In this document: positions 48,627 through 56,779 of the stretch, one piece after another
Position numbering within the stretch: position 1 is the first letter of the stretch
How the letters are laid out: every line of letters begins with the position of its first letter
Assembly (NCBI GenBank): GCA_046349395.1
Contig: JAXMCK010000008.1
Span: 62,001-126,000, forward strand
DNA: 64,000 bases
Source of the DNA: JAXMCK01 sp046349395
GTDB taxonomy: Bacteria > Pseudomonadota > Alphaproteobacteria > Geminicoccales > Geminicoccaceae
Direction: 5' to 3'
Notes under the pieces: generated by a model
Databases searched by the model: none
What the model was told of the DNA's origin: nothing
Seen by the model: the letters and a program-made list of their open reading frames with translations, nothing else
Made by a program: the position numbers and the translations under genes

Positions 48627-49628
48627 TCACCCCGGCATCGTCCAGGTGGAGCCACGCCGTAACAGTTGGTTCACGGTCTGGGTGGTACCGGGGGATTCCT
48701 GGGCGAGCAGCGCCGCATCGAAGGTCGGTGCCGGGTCGTCGTAGAGGATCCCGATCGCCACCGGCATGTCCGGACCCTGCATGCCGGCCAGCAGGGTCGC
48801 CAGCGAGCGGCTCCGCTCATCGTGCCGCAGAACGCCCGGGGATGCATCGCCACTCGGCACGACCATCAGGCCCATGCCGTCCGGCTGCAGCGCCAGCCCC
48901 TTCTCCCGGCCGGCGCCGAAGACGAGCGGCTCGCCGTGCCGGAGATGGATCTGGCGGTCGGCCTCGACGTCCTTGGACGTGACGTCGGCGAACGCACCGT
49001 CATTGTAGACGATGCAGTTCTGCAGGATCTCGAGGAGGGCCGCACCCCGATGCGCGTGCGCCCGGCGCAGGATGTCGGGCAGGACCTTCTGCTGGGTGTC
49101 GATGCCGCGGGCGACGAATCGGGCACCCGCACCCAGCGCCAGCGAGGCGGCGTCCATCGGCCGGTCGATGGCACCGAGCGGCGTGCTCGGGGTACGCGTG
49201 CCCAGGCGCGTCGTGGGCGAGGCCTGCCCCTTCGTCAGGCCGTAGATCTCGTTGTTGAACAGCAGGATGGTCAGATCGACGTTGCGGCGCAGGGTGTGCA
49301 CGAGATGCGCCGCCCCGATCGAGAGGAGGTCGCCGTCGCCGCCGACCACCCAGACGTCGAGGTCAGGATTGGCGAGCTTGATCCCGGTGGCGATCGCCGG
49401 TGCGCGTCCGTGGATGCCGTGCAGGCCGTAGGTCTCGAGATAGTAGGGAAAACGCGCGGCGCAGCCTATGCCCGAAACGAACACGGTGCGCGACGGATCG
49501 GCCTCGATATCGGCCAGCGTCTTCTGCACCGCTTTCAGGATCGCATAGTCGCCGCAGCCCGGGCACCAGCGTACCTCCTGGTCCGAGGCGTAGTCCTTGG
49601 CCTGCAGGCGCAGGATCGGAGCGTTCAT
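48627..49628 (-). CDS. korB: 2-oxoacid:ferredoxin oxidoreductase, beta subunit
   Basis: A 333-residue subunit that binds thiamine diphosphate and an iron-sulfur cluster. WCPGCGDYAIL (Cys22, Cys25), GIGCAARFPYY (Cys56) and LQNCIVYNDGA (Cys205) are the four cluster ligands; GGDGDLLSIG followed by LFNNEIYGLTKGQASPTT is the TPP/Mg motif. The Kor (2-oxoglutarate) type is favoured by GQASPTTRLGTRT, but pyruvate cannot be fully excluded. ATG 49628 overlaps the korA stop. It releases CO2 from the 2-oxoacid and passes electrons to ferredoxin; no ferredoxin gene is adjacent. Confidence 0.9.
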   Translation of the reverse strand: MNAPILRLQAKDYASDQEVRWCPGCGDYAILKAVQKTLADIEADPSRTVFVSGIGCAARFPYYLETYGLHGIHGRAPAIATGIKLANPDLDVWVVGGDGDLLSIGAAHLVHTLRRNVDLTILLFNNEIYGLTKGQASPTTRLGTRTPSTPLGAIDRPMDAASLALGAGARFVARGIDTQQKVLPDILRRAHAHRGAALLEILQNCIVYNDGAFADVTSKDVEADRQIHLRHGEPLVFGAGREKGLALQPDGMGLMVVPSGDASPGVLRHDERSRSLATLLAGMQGPDMPVAIGILYDDPAPTFDAALLAQESPGTTQTVNQLLRRGSTWTMPG

Positions 49629-51502
49629 CGGCCGGCGTCCCCCAAGATCGACTCGATCGCCTCGTCGAGTTCGGCGACCGTGAAGGGCTTTCCCGTGACC
49701 TTGCTCAGCGGCTGGGCGGGCACCAGGAACTCGCTCCGCAGCAGCCGCACGAGCTGGCCCTTGTTCATCTCCGGCACGAGGATCCGCCCGAAGCTGCGCA
49801 ACAGCTCGCCCAGATTGGCCGGCATCGGCCAGAGATGGCGGAGGTGGACATGGGCGACGTCGCGACCGCGGGCACGCGCATTGGCGACGGCCCGCTCGAT
49901 AGGGCCGAAGGTGCTGCCCCAGCCGACGATCGCCAAGGCTGCCCCGTGATGCCCCTGATCGCAGAACTGCGGGGGGATGTCGTCGGCGACGCGCTGGACC
50001 TTGTCCCAGCGGGCGTCGGTCATCGTCTGGTGGTTGTCCGGATCGTAGGAGATGTTGCCCGTGGCGGCGTCCTTCTCCAGGCCGCCGATCCGGTGGGTCA
50101 GGCCCGGCGTGCCGGGGCGGACCCAGGGCCGCACGCCATCGGCGTCGCGGAGGAAGGGATGGAAGCCCTCGGGCTCGGTGCGGAACTTCACCGGAAACGC
50201 CGGCGTGTCGTCGACGTCCGGGATCAGCCAGGGCTCCGAGGCATTGGCCAGAAACCCGTCGGTCAGCAGCATCACGGGCGTCATGTGGCGGACGGCGATC
50301 CGCACGGCCTCCCGGGCGGTTTCGAAGCAGTCGGACGGTGTCGCACAGGCGAGGACCACCAGCGGGGCATCGCCGTTGCGGCCGAGCACGGCCTGGAACA
50401 GGTCCGCCTGCTCGGTTTTGGTCGGCAGGCCCGTCGAGGGGCCGCCGCGCTGGGCGTTTACGACGACGAGCGGTAGTTCGGTCGAGATGGCGAGGCCCAG
50501 CGCCTCGGTCTTCAGTGCGATGCCGGGTCCGGAGCTGGCGGTCACACCCAGGGCACCCGCGTAGGAGGCACCGATCGCGGCGCAGGCGGCCGCGATCTCG
50601 TCCTCGGCCTGTAAGGTGGTGACGCCGAAGTTCCGCAGCTTGGCCAGGTGGTGCAGCAGGGCCGAGGCCGGCGTGATCGGATAGGAGCAGAAGACGAGCT
50701 TCACGCCCGCTTTCCTCGTCCCGTCCAGCAGGCCGAAGGCCAGCGCCTCGTGCCCCGTGATCGTCCGGTACAATCCGGCGCCGGTATGCGCACGGCCGAT
50801 CTTGAACGTCGGCGCGTGGGCCAACTCAGCGGTCTCGCCCAGCGCGTGGCCGGCGTTCAGGGCCGCGATGTTGGCCTCCGCCGTGGCGGGCTCGTCCTTG
50901 AAGCGGGCCTTCGCCCAGGCGACCGTCGGGCTGCGGTCGCGATCGAACATCCAGTAGATAAGGCCCAGCGCGTAAAAGTTCTTGCAGCGCAGCTGCTCGC
51001 GTGAGCTGAGACCGGTGTGGCGCGTGGCTTCGCGGGTGTTGGCCGTGATGTCGACGGCGATCACGCGGTAGCCGTCGAGGCCGTGCCCGTGCCGCGGATC
51101 GGCGGTGTAGCCGGCCTTCCGCAAGCTGCGCTCGTCGAAGCTGCCGTCGTCGATGATCAGGATGCCGCCGCGCTTGAGGTCGCCCAACGCCACCTTCAGG
51201 GCGGCTGGGTTCAGCGCCACCAGCACGTCGGCGGCATCGCCCACCGTCGAGATCGCCGTCGAGCCGAAATTGATCTGGAAGGCGGAGACGCCGAAGCTCG
51301 TGCCGACGGGGGCGCGGATCTCGGCCGGAAAGTCCGGAAAAGTCGCCAGGTCGTTGCCGGCCAGCGCCGTGGCCAGCGTGAACTGGGCGCCGATGAGCTG
51401 GATGCCGTCGCCGCTGTCGCCGGCGAAGCGGACCACCGCCGAGTCGATCTCCGCCGCCGGCGCCCGAGAAGGTGCCGTCGAGAGGACGTCAAGTCCCGCC
51501 AT
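49625..51502 (-). CDS. korA: 2-oxoacid:ferredoxin oxidoreductase, fused gamma-alpha subunit
   Basis: A 625-residue subunit. Residues about 20-190 are the gamma domain (VRFAGDSGDGIQLIGAQFTL, EIRAPVGTSFGVSAFQI), and the alpha part begins at GHEALAFGLLDGTRKAGVKL and CSYPITPASALLHHLAKL, with a TLQAEDEIAAACAAIGASYA pyrimidine-type segment and TSSGPGIALKTEALGLAIST. ATG 51502 with GAGGCAGG upstream is preferred to GTG 51514. It works with korB. This oxygen-tolerant Kor type replaces or supplements 2-oxoglutarate dehydrogenase in some aerobic alphaproteobacteria. Confidence 0.92.
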   Translation of the reverse strand: MAGLDVLSTAPSRAPAAEIDSAVVRFAGDSGDGIQLIGAQFTLATALAGNDLATFPDFPAEIRAPVGTSFGVSAFQINFGSTAISTVGDAADVLVALNPAALKVALGDLKRGGILIIDDGSFDERSLRKAGYTADPRHGHGLDGYRVIAVDITANTREATRHTGLSSREQLRCKNFYALGLIYWMFDRDRSPTVAWAKARFKDEPATAEANIAALNAGHALGETAELAHAPTFKIGRAHTGAGLYRTITGHEALAFGLLDGTRKAGVKLVFCSYPITPASALLHHLAKLRNFGVTTLQAEDEIAAACAAIGASYAGALGVTASSGPGIALKTEALGLAISTELPLVVVNAQRGGPSTGLPTKTEQADLFQAVLGRNGDAPLVVLACATPSDCFETAREAVRIAVRHMTPVMLLTDGFLANASEPWLIPDVDDTPAFPVKFRTEPEGFHPFLRDADGVRPWVRPGTPGLTHRIGGLEKDAATGNISYDPDNHQTMTDARWDKVQRVADDIPPQFCDQGHHGAALAIVGWGSTFGPIERAVANARARGRDVAHVHLRHLWPMPANLGELLRSFGRILVPEMNKGQLVRLLRSEFLVPAQPLSKVTGKPFTVAELDEAIESILGDAGR

Positions 51503-51598
51503 GTCCTGCCTCACATCACGGATGGCGCGCCAACAGCACTTTCGACGGCGAAGGTCCAGCAGGATCGACGAAGGGCAGCGATTTGGTGACCGTTTGCC

Positions 51599-52573
51599 TC
51601 AGTGCAGCCGCGGTTGCCGCAGGAAGCTCTGCCGGTCGGCGGTGCTGAAGTTGAACTCGTGGGGGCGCCCGTTGCGGATCAGCGTGACGCTCACCTTGAC
51701 GCCGGCCTCGCCGGCCGCCCAGAGTCGCTGCCAGAGATCGGCCAGATCGTCGATCCGGCTGCCACCGAAGCTGGCGAGGATGTCCCCTTCCGCCAGTCCC
51801 GCGGCGGCGGCGGGGCCACCGGGTGCCACACCCGTGACGACGACTCCTTCATTGGCGTCGGCGGCGTAGAGGCCGAGCCACGGCCGTGGCGGCCGGTTCT
51901 GCCTTCCGTAGAGCAGCAGGTCCTCCAGCACGGGTGCCAGATGGTCGATCGGCACGATCATGTTGCCGACCGAGCCCTCGCCGCCGCTCGATGCCTCCTG
52001 CACCAGGAGCGAGCCGATGCCGACGAGCCGTCCCTTCGGCGAGATGCAAGCGGCACCGCCCCAGTGCGGGTGTGCCGGGGCGGTGAACAGGGCGTCGTCG
52101 AGATAGTACTCCCAATAGCCGGCGAACGGCCGACGGCCGGCGATGCGGGCGCTCAGCGCGTCCTTGGGACCACGGCCGGCGGCGACGACCACCTCCGTCC
52201 CGACCTCGACCTCGGTGGCCGAGCCCATCGGCAACGGCGGAATCCGCAGCCGCGTCATCGGCTGGACGAGCCCGAAGCCGGTCGCCTGATCATACGCCAC
52301 CACGTGGCCGGCGGCGGCCCCGTGGCCAGCACTCGTGATCCAGACCCGCTCGGCCTCTGTGATGAGGTAGCCGATCGTGAGCACGAGGCCACTGGCGTCG
52401 ATCACCACGCCGCTGCCTTCGCGCTCGGTACCGAGAATCGAGGCCGTGAAAGAGTCGGGTGGAACCTCGGCCCGTACCGCGACGACGGAGGAAAGGGCCG
52501 AGGCGAGGTCGTAGTCGACGTCCTCCGCCCTGGGCCGTGCCACCGCGGGGATCTCGTCCTCGTCCTGCGCCAT
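51599..52573 (-). CDS. HtrA-like trypsin-fold/PDZ protein with lost catalytic triad
   Basis: A 324-residue protein. Residues about 50-215 follow the HtrA (S1C) layout: GSGVVIDASGLVLTIGYLIT, VVAYDQATGFGLVQP and HPHWGGAACISPKGRLVGIG, then NMIVPIDHL. At the catalytic places the usual His of TNxHVV is Tyr69, the Asp of TDLAVL is Gly99 and the Ser of GNSGGP is Trp171. Residues about 230-310 are a PDZ domain (GVAPGGPAAAAGLAEGDILA, one residue long for a motif). There is no signal peptide, so it is probably cytoplasmic. Loss of the triad suggests a scaffold or peptide-binding protein rather than a protease. Confidence 0.85.
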   Translation of the reverse strand: MAQDEDEIPAVARPRAEDVDYDLASALSSVVAVRAEVPPDSFTASILGTEREGSGVVIDASGLVLTIGYLITEAERVWITSAGHGAAAGHVVAYDQATGFGLVQPMTRLRIPPLPMGSATEVEVGTEVVVAAGRGPKDALSARIAGRRPFAGYWEYYLDDALFTAPAHPHWGGAACISPKGRLVGIGSLLVQEASSGGEGSVGNMIVPIDHLAPVLEDLLLYGRQNRPPRPWLGLYAADANEGVVVTGVAPGGPAAAAGLAEGDILASFGGSRIDDLADLWQRLWAAGEAGVKVSVTLIRNGRPHEFNFSTADRQSFLRQPRLH

Positions 52574-52644
52574 GAAGCTTCCGGTCGAACTGCCCTGAAT
52601 GGAGGATCCGCCGCCACCAGGGCGGCGTCAACCTCCGAGCGGCG

Positions 52645-53304
52645 TCAGGCGGCGACCGCCGTCCCGATCGGGCAGCTCACGCCGGTCCCGCCGAGCCCGC
52701 AATACCCGCCGGGGTTCTTGAACAGGTACTGCTGGTGATAGTCTTCGGCGAACCAGAACTGCGGTGCCGGCGCGATCTCGGTCGTGATGGCACCGTAACC
52801 GGCCTGCCGCAGCTTCCCCTGGAAGGCGTCTCGGGAGCGTGCGGCCGCCTCGGCCTGGGCGGGTGTGGTCGTGTAGATGGCCGAGCGGTACTGCGTGCCG
52901 ACGTCGTTGCCCTGGCGCATGCCCTGCGTCGGGTCGTGCGACTCCCAGAACACCTTCAGCAACTCGTCGTAGGTGACGACCTTCGGGTCGTAGACGACGA
53001 GAACGGCTTCGGTGTGGCCGGTCCGTCCGCTGCAGACCTCCTTGTAGGTCGGATTCGGCGTCGGACCGCCGGCATAGCCGACCGCGGTCACCCACACGCC
53101 GGGCACCTGCCAGAACTTCCGCTCGGCGCCCCAGAAGCAGCCGAGACCGAAGACCGCCGTCTCGAAGCCGGCGGGATAGGGGCCCTGCAGCGCATGGCCG
53201 TTCACCGCATGCTTCTCCGGCACCGACAAGATCGGGTCCGGCCGCCCGGGCAGCGCCTCGTCGGCCGTCGGCATCACCAGCGCGTGGCGCGAGCTCCACA
53301 ACAT
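52645..53304 (-). CDS. msrA: Peptide-methionine (S)-S-oxide reductase
   Basis: A 219-residue enzyme that repairs methionine sulfoxide. FGLGCFWGAERKFW holds catalytic Cys56; YAGGPTPNPTYKEVCSGRTGHTEAV (in part) and FWESHDPTQGMRQGNDVGTQ (one residue over) with YRSAIY follow as in MsrA. The resolving cysteines are GGYCGLGGTGVSCPIG at the C-terminus. Normal length with a 45-residue N-terminal extension as in long-form MsrA. Likely cytoplasmic. No msrB nearby. Confidence 0.95.
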   Translation of the reverse strand: MLWSSRHALVMPTADEALPGRPDPILSVPEKHAVNGHALQGPYPAGFETAVFGLGCFWGAERKFWQVPGVWVTAVGYAGGPTPNPTYKEVCSGRTGHTEAVLVVYDPKVVTYDELLKVFWESHDPTQGMRQGNDVGTQYRSAIYTTTPAQAEAAARSRDAFQGKLRQAGYGAITTEIAPAPQFWFAEDYHQQYLFKNPGGYCGLGGTGVSCPIGTAVAA

Positions 53305-53462
53305 CCGTCATCCTCCGCAACCATCCGATCCCCTAGATGGTGTCGGCCCATGGCTCGGTCCAGCAGCACCGACCGTTGCCCGCTCAGCCGTGGGGAAGCC
53401 TCAGCGTTCGGACATCTCGATGAGCGGGCCGAGGAAAGGGTGACAAGTCGCTGCGGGTCTGC

Positions 53463-54491
53463 ATGCTCGCAGGCATGGACCTTCGCCATTCTGCGTCGCT
53501 ACGGCGACCGGCTGCCGGCCGGGTGAACCTGCCGGGCACGCTGCGCCTCTCCTTCTTGTGTGCCGTCGTGAGCGCCCTCGTCATGGGCTGTACGCCCGCG
53601 CCGTCGCCCGCCGAGCCGAATCCGCCGGTCGCCGGTACGTCCTGCGAGGTTCGCCTGCGCGCCGATCTGCCGATGGAACTCGTCGACTACAGCCTGCTGG
53701 TCGGCGCGGTGATCGACAATCGCCCTGTCCGCCTCCTGGTCGATACCGGCTGGGACGGCGATCTCGGCGTCGGCCCGGCGCTCGTCCAGAAGCTGGGGCT
53801 GAAGCCGCGCAGCAAGCCAACCTGGTCCTACCGCACGGCCGCGAGCGAAGGCCTGTCGGAGCGGGTGCGGGTGGGGGCTCTGGAGGTCGGCGACATCCGG
53901 AAGGAGAAGGTGGTGGCCACTGTCGCCACACCGCCGGTGCCGGACCTCGCGGGCCGGACGGTCGATGGTGTCCTAGGGGCGGACTTCCTCGACGAGTTCG
54001 ACGTCGAGATCGATCCTGGGGCCAAGCGCCTGCGGCTGCACGAGGTGCAGGGCTGTACGTCCATTCCCGATCCGCTGCCGGCACCCTATGGCACCGTCAA
54101 CCTGCAGCGCGGTGTCGGCAGCCACCTGCTGATGCCGGTGCGGATCGAGGGCCACCTCCTTCTGGGCCTCGTCGACACGGGCACCAGCTTCACCTCGATC
54201 TTCACGAGTTCGGCCGAGCGGCTGGGTCGCAGCGCCTCCGATCTGCGTCGCGGACCGTCCTATGTCGCGCACACCCCCAACGGCGAGACGGTGCCGTTCC
54301 GCGTGCACCAGTTCGACCTCGTCCAGATCGGTCCGCGCCAGGCCCGGAACGCCGACGTTCCGGTGATCGACTCGCGCTGGGCACCGGCGGACATCATCGT
54401 CGGCGCCGACTTCCTCGCCGCCCAGCGGACCTGGATCTCCTACGCCACGGACAAGCTCTTCATGGCCGAACAGGCGAGCACGCCTGGATAA
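53463..54491 (+). CDS. Putative lipoprotein with two retropepsin-like aspartyl domains
   Basis: A 342-residue protein. The N-terminal 43 residues end in VVSALVMGC, a lipobox (Cys43), so it is membrane-anchored. The mature part has two DTG-type loops: RLLVDTGWDGDLGVG (about residue 93) and LLGLVDTGTSFTSIF (about 238), each in a domain of about 130 residues with a GVLGADFLDEF or IIVGADFLAAQ flap-side motif. Two Asp-Thr-Gly sites in one chain resemble a fused pair of retropepsin-like (gag-asp_proteas/Asp_protease_2) domains. Protease activity is possible but unproven. ATG 53475 is an alternative start. Confidence 0.8.
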   Translation: MLAGMDLRHSASLRRPAAGRVNLPGTLRLSFLCAVVSALVMGCTPAPSPAEPNPPVAGTSCEVRLRADLPMELVDYSLLVGAVIDNRPVRLLVDTGWDGDLGVGPALVQKLGLKPRSKPTWSYRTAASEGLSERVRVGALEVGDIRKEKVVATVATPPVPDLAGRTVDGVLGADFLDEFDVEIDPGAKRLRLHEVQGCTSIPDPLPAPYGTVNLQRGVGSHLLMPVRIEGHLLLGLVDTGTSFTSIFTSSAERLGRSASDLRRGPSYVAHTPNGETVPFRVHQFDLVQIGPRQARNADVPVIDSRWAPADIIVGADFLAAQRTWISYATDKLFMAEQASTPG

Positions 54492-54579
54492 ACTCGCCCG
54501 AAAGTGAACATTCTCACAGTCGTGACCGTGGAAATGGCCTACCCGAGCGGCTGGGGAACTTCATACGAGAGGCCACACC

Positions 54580-54936
54580 ATGTTCCGGCTCATCGCCTGT
54601 CTGGTGACGGCGGCGACCGTCGCCGCCTGCTCCGCGACGCAGTCGGCCGGCAACGGCCCCGTTCCGTGGAGTGAAGGGCTACGCCAAGCCTATGCCGAAT
54701 ACAGGGCAAGGCCCGGTCAGGGTGCGTTCGCCATCGCGCTCGACGGCAGCACGGCGGGCTACGTCTACTGCACGCAGTCGAGCAGTTGCATGGGCCGGGA
54801 GACGACCAAGGCCATCCAGCTCTGCGAGCAGCATGGTGCGACCTGCGCCGTCTACGACCATCGCGGCCAGATCGTCTGGAACGAGGCACCGCCGGACGAT
54901 GGCTGGGACGATCCGGTGGAGACGGCGGCGAACTGA
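54580..54936 (+). CDS. Small putative lipoprotein
   Basis: A 118-residue protein with a lipoprotein signal (MFRLIACLVTAATVAAC, lipobox VAAC, Cys17). The mature region has YVYCTQSSSCMGRETTKAIQ and LCEQHGATCAVYDHRG, with four cysteines that suit two disulfides, as in SH3-like or Dickkopf-type small domains such as DUF4189, where CEQxGATCxVY is similar. The end is acidic (PPDDGWDDPVE). It is preceded by GAGAGG. The family resemblance is weak. Confidence 0.7.
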   Translation: MFRLIACLVTAATVAACSATQSAGNGPVPWSEGLRQAYAEYRARPGQGAFAIALDGSTAGYVYCTQSSSCMGRETTKAIQLCEQHGATCAVYDHRGQIVWNEAPPDDGWDDPVETAAN

Positions 54937-54960
54937 GGCTGGGTGCCGACAGCGCTCAGC

Positions 54961-55677
54961 CTAGGGCTGCTCGCGGAACAGGTCGTCGTAGCTGGGGTCG
55001 CCGACCACCTTCTCGCCGTTCGCGATGTCGGCCGAGCGCCACTGGTCGTAGGCACTCCGCAGCGACGCATAGGGATCGAGGCTGCTCGACGCGACATCAG
55101 CCATGGCGGCCAAATTCCGCTCGCTCTCGCCGAGGCCGCTGGCGCCGAGGACGGCCACCGTCGCCTCGGTATCGAGATAGCTGTCGAGCATGAGATAGTC
55201 GCCGAAGCGCCCGACGGCGTCGCGCACATTGCTGGGGCCGAGCAGCGGCAGCACGAGATATGGACCGGCCGGCACGCCGTAGCGCGCCAACGTCTGGCCG
55301 AAATCCTCCTGGTGACGCGGAAGGCCGAACGCCGTCGCGGGATCGGTGAGGCCCAGATAACCGATCGTGCTGTTGATGGCGAAACGCCGGAAGGTACCGT
55401 CGGCCTGCTTGAACTCGCCTTGAAGCACCTCGTTCGCCATCACCACCGGCAGCTTCAGATTGGAGACGAAGTTCCCGACCGAGCGCCGCACCTCGACCGG
55501 CAGTGCACGGCGATAAAGGTCGGCCAAGGGCTTAACGGCACTGTCGTAGGCGATCGTGTTGAAGCCGAAGATCGCCCGGTTCCACGACTCCAGGGGATCC
55601 GACACCTCGTCGGCACGGCAGGGCGCAGAGCCGAGGAGTGCCACAAGTGTCAGCGAGCAGAAGGTGGCGCGGAACAT
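54961..55677 (-). CDS. mlaA: Outer-membrane lipid asymmetry protein MlaA (VacJ-like)
   Basis: A 238-residue protein. Signal peptide MFRATFCSLTLVALLGSAPC (weak lipobox-like Cys). DPLESWNRAIFGFNTIAYDS, VRRSVGNFVSNLKLPVVMAN, LQGEFKQADGTFRRFAINST, GYLGLTDPATAFGLPRHQED and GPYLVLPLLGPSNVRDAVGR are the MlaA blocks. It extracts mislocalised phospholipids from the outer membrane and passes them to MlaC. ATG 55677 follows CGGAG; the frame is open to 55782 but that part is not exported-like. No other mla genes are beside it. Confidence 0.93.
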   Translation of the reverse strand: MFRATFCSLTLVALLGSAPCRADEVSDPLESWNRAIFGFNTIAYDSAVKPLADLYRRALPVEVRRSVGNFVSNLKLPVVMANEVLQGEFKQADGTFRRFAINSTIGYLGLTDPATAFGLPRHQEDFGQTLARYGVPAGPYLVLPLLGPSNVRDAVGRFGDYLMLDSYLDTEATVAVLGASGLGESERNLAAMADVASSSLDPYASLRSAYDQWRSADIANGEKVVGDPSYDDLFREQP

Positions 55678-55991
55678 GGGAGAACTCCGATCCGGCGAGC
55701 GACGCCGTACCATAAGCCTAGCAGAACAGCGCCAACGCTCCAGCCACGAGCATGGCCCACCCGGCATCCGCGCACTTTGCACGCCCGGGAAGGCGCCGCT
55801 AAGTAGGACAGGTACCGAGGTCGCAGCAGACCGGCCCGGCCATCAGGGTGGCTCATGTCCAGACACGCTCCTTCGCGGCCCGTGCTCGTCTCCATGCTCC
55901 TATCGACCACCGCGTCGACAGCGCCATACCCTCATGCGACGCGACGATCCGGGGCCGACACGCCCAACCACGATCCCATAGGAGACCGCGC

Positions 55992-56774
55992 ATGACCACG
56001 CTCAAGGAGATGGCGCGGACCCGGGCGCCCAAGGTCGGGCACTTCATCGTCGAGTTCGCGACACCCGGCATCGGCCACATGCTGCGCAATGCCGGCTGCG
56101 ACTTCGTCCTCTTCGATACCGAGCACTCGGGCTTCCATCACGAGACGATCAAGAGTGCGATCCGCTACTTCGAGGCCGGGCAGGTGCCGACGATCGTGCG
56201 CGTGCCGTCCAAGGAGTACCACCACATCGCCCGCGCCGCCGACATGGGGGCGGAGGGCATCATGCTGCCGATGGTCAATGATGCCGACGAGGCCCGGCAC
56301 ATCCTGAACTGCCTGAAATACGTGCCGGCCGGACAGCGGGGCGTTGCGCTGGGCATCGCCCACGACGCCTATACGGGCGGAGCGGTGATGGAGAAGCTGG
56401 CGGCGGCGAACGCCCGGACGACGCTCTTCGCCCAGATCGAGACGGCAGCGGGTGTCGAGAACGCGGATGCCATCGCGGCCGTCGACGGTGTCGACTGCCT
56501 GTGGGTCGGCCACTTCGATCTGTCCTGCTCCTTGGGCATACCCGGCGAGTTCCAGAATCCCCGCTTCCTCGCGGCCATCGACTCGGTGACCAAGGCCTGC
56601 CGCAAGCACGGCAAGGCCACCGGCCGCCTCGTGCCGGACGTGGTGACGGGCGCCGACTACTGGTCCAAGGGGTTCGATTTCCTGTGCTATTCGGGCGACG
56701 TCTGGGTCTTCCAGGCCGCCGTCAAGGCGGGCGTGGACGGGATCCGCGCCGCCTGCCAGCAGCAGCCGGAGTAG
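55992..56774 (+). CDS. HpaI/HpcH-family aldolase
   Basis: A 260-residue class II pyruvate-type aldolase of the HpaI/GarL family. FVLFDTEHSGFHHETIKSAI (Glu44, His45), VRVPSKEYHHIARAADMGAE (Arg70) and FAQIETAAGVENADAIAAVD (Glu150, metal), then WVGHFDLSCSLG (Asp176, metal) are its active-site segments. Family members cleave 4-hydroxy-2-oxo acids such as 2-keto-3-deoxyglucarate, or 2,4-dihydroxyhept-2-enedioate, to pyruvate plus an aldehyde. GGAGA is 7 bases before the ATG. It is followed five bases later by a 2-hydroxyacid dehydrogenase, suggesting that the aldehyde or acid product is reduced. Confidence 0.9.
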   Translation: MTTLKEMARTRAPKVGHFIVEFATPGIGHMLRNAGCDFVLFDTEHSGFHHETIKSAIRYFEAGQVPTIVRVPSKEYHHIARAADMGAEGIMLPMVNDADEARHILNCLKYVPAGQRGVALGIAHDAYTGGAVMEKLAAANARTTLFAQIETAAGVENADAIAAVDGVDCLWVGHFDLSCSLGIPGEFQNPRFLAAIDSVTKACRKHGKATGRLVPDVVTGADYWSKGFDFLCYSGDVWVFQAAVKAGVDGIRAACQQQPE

Positions 56775-56779
56775 GTCTG

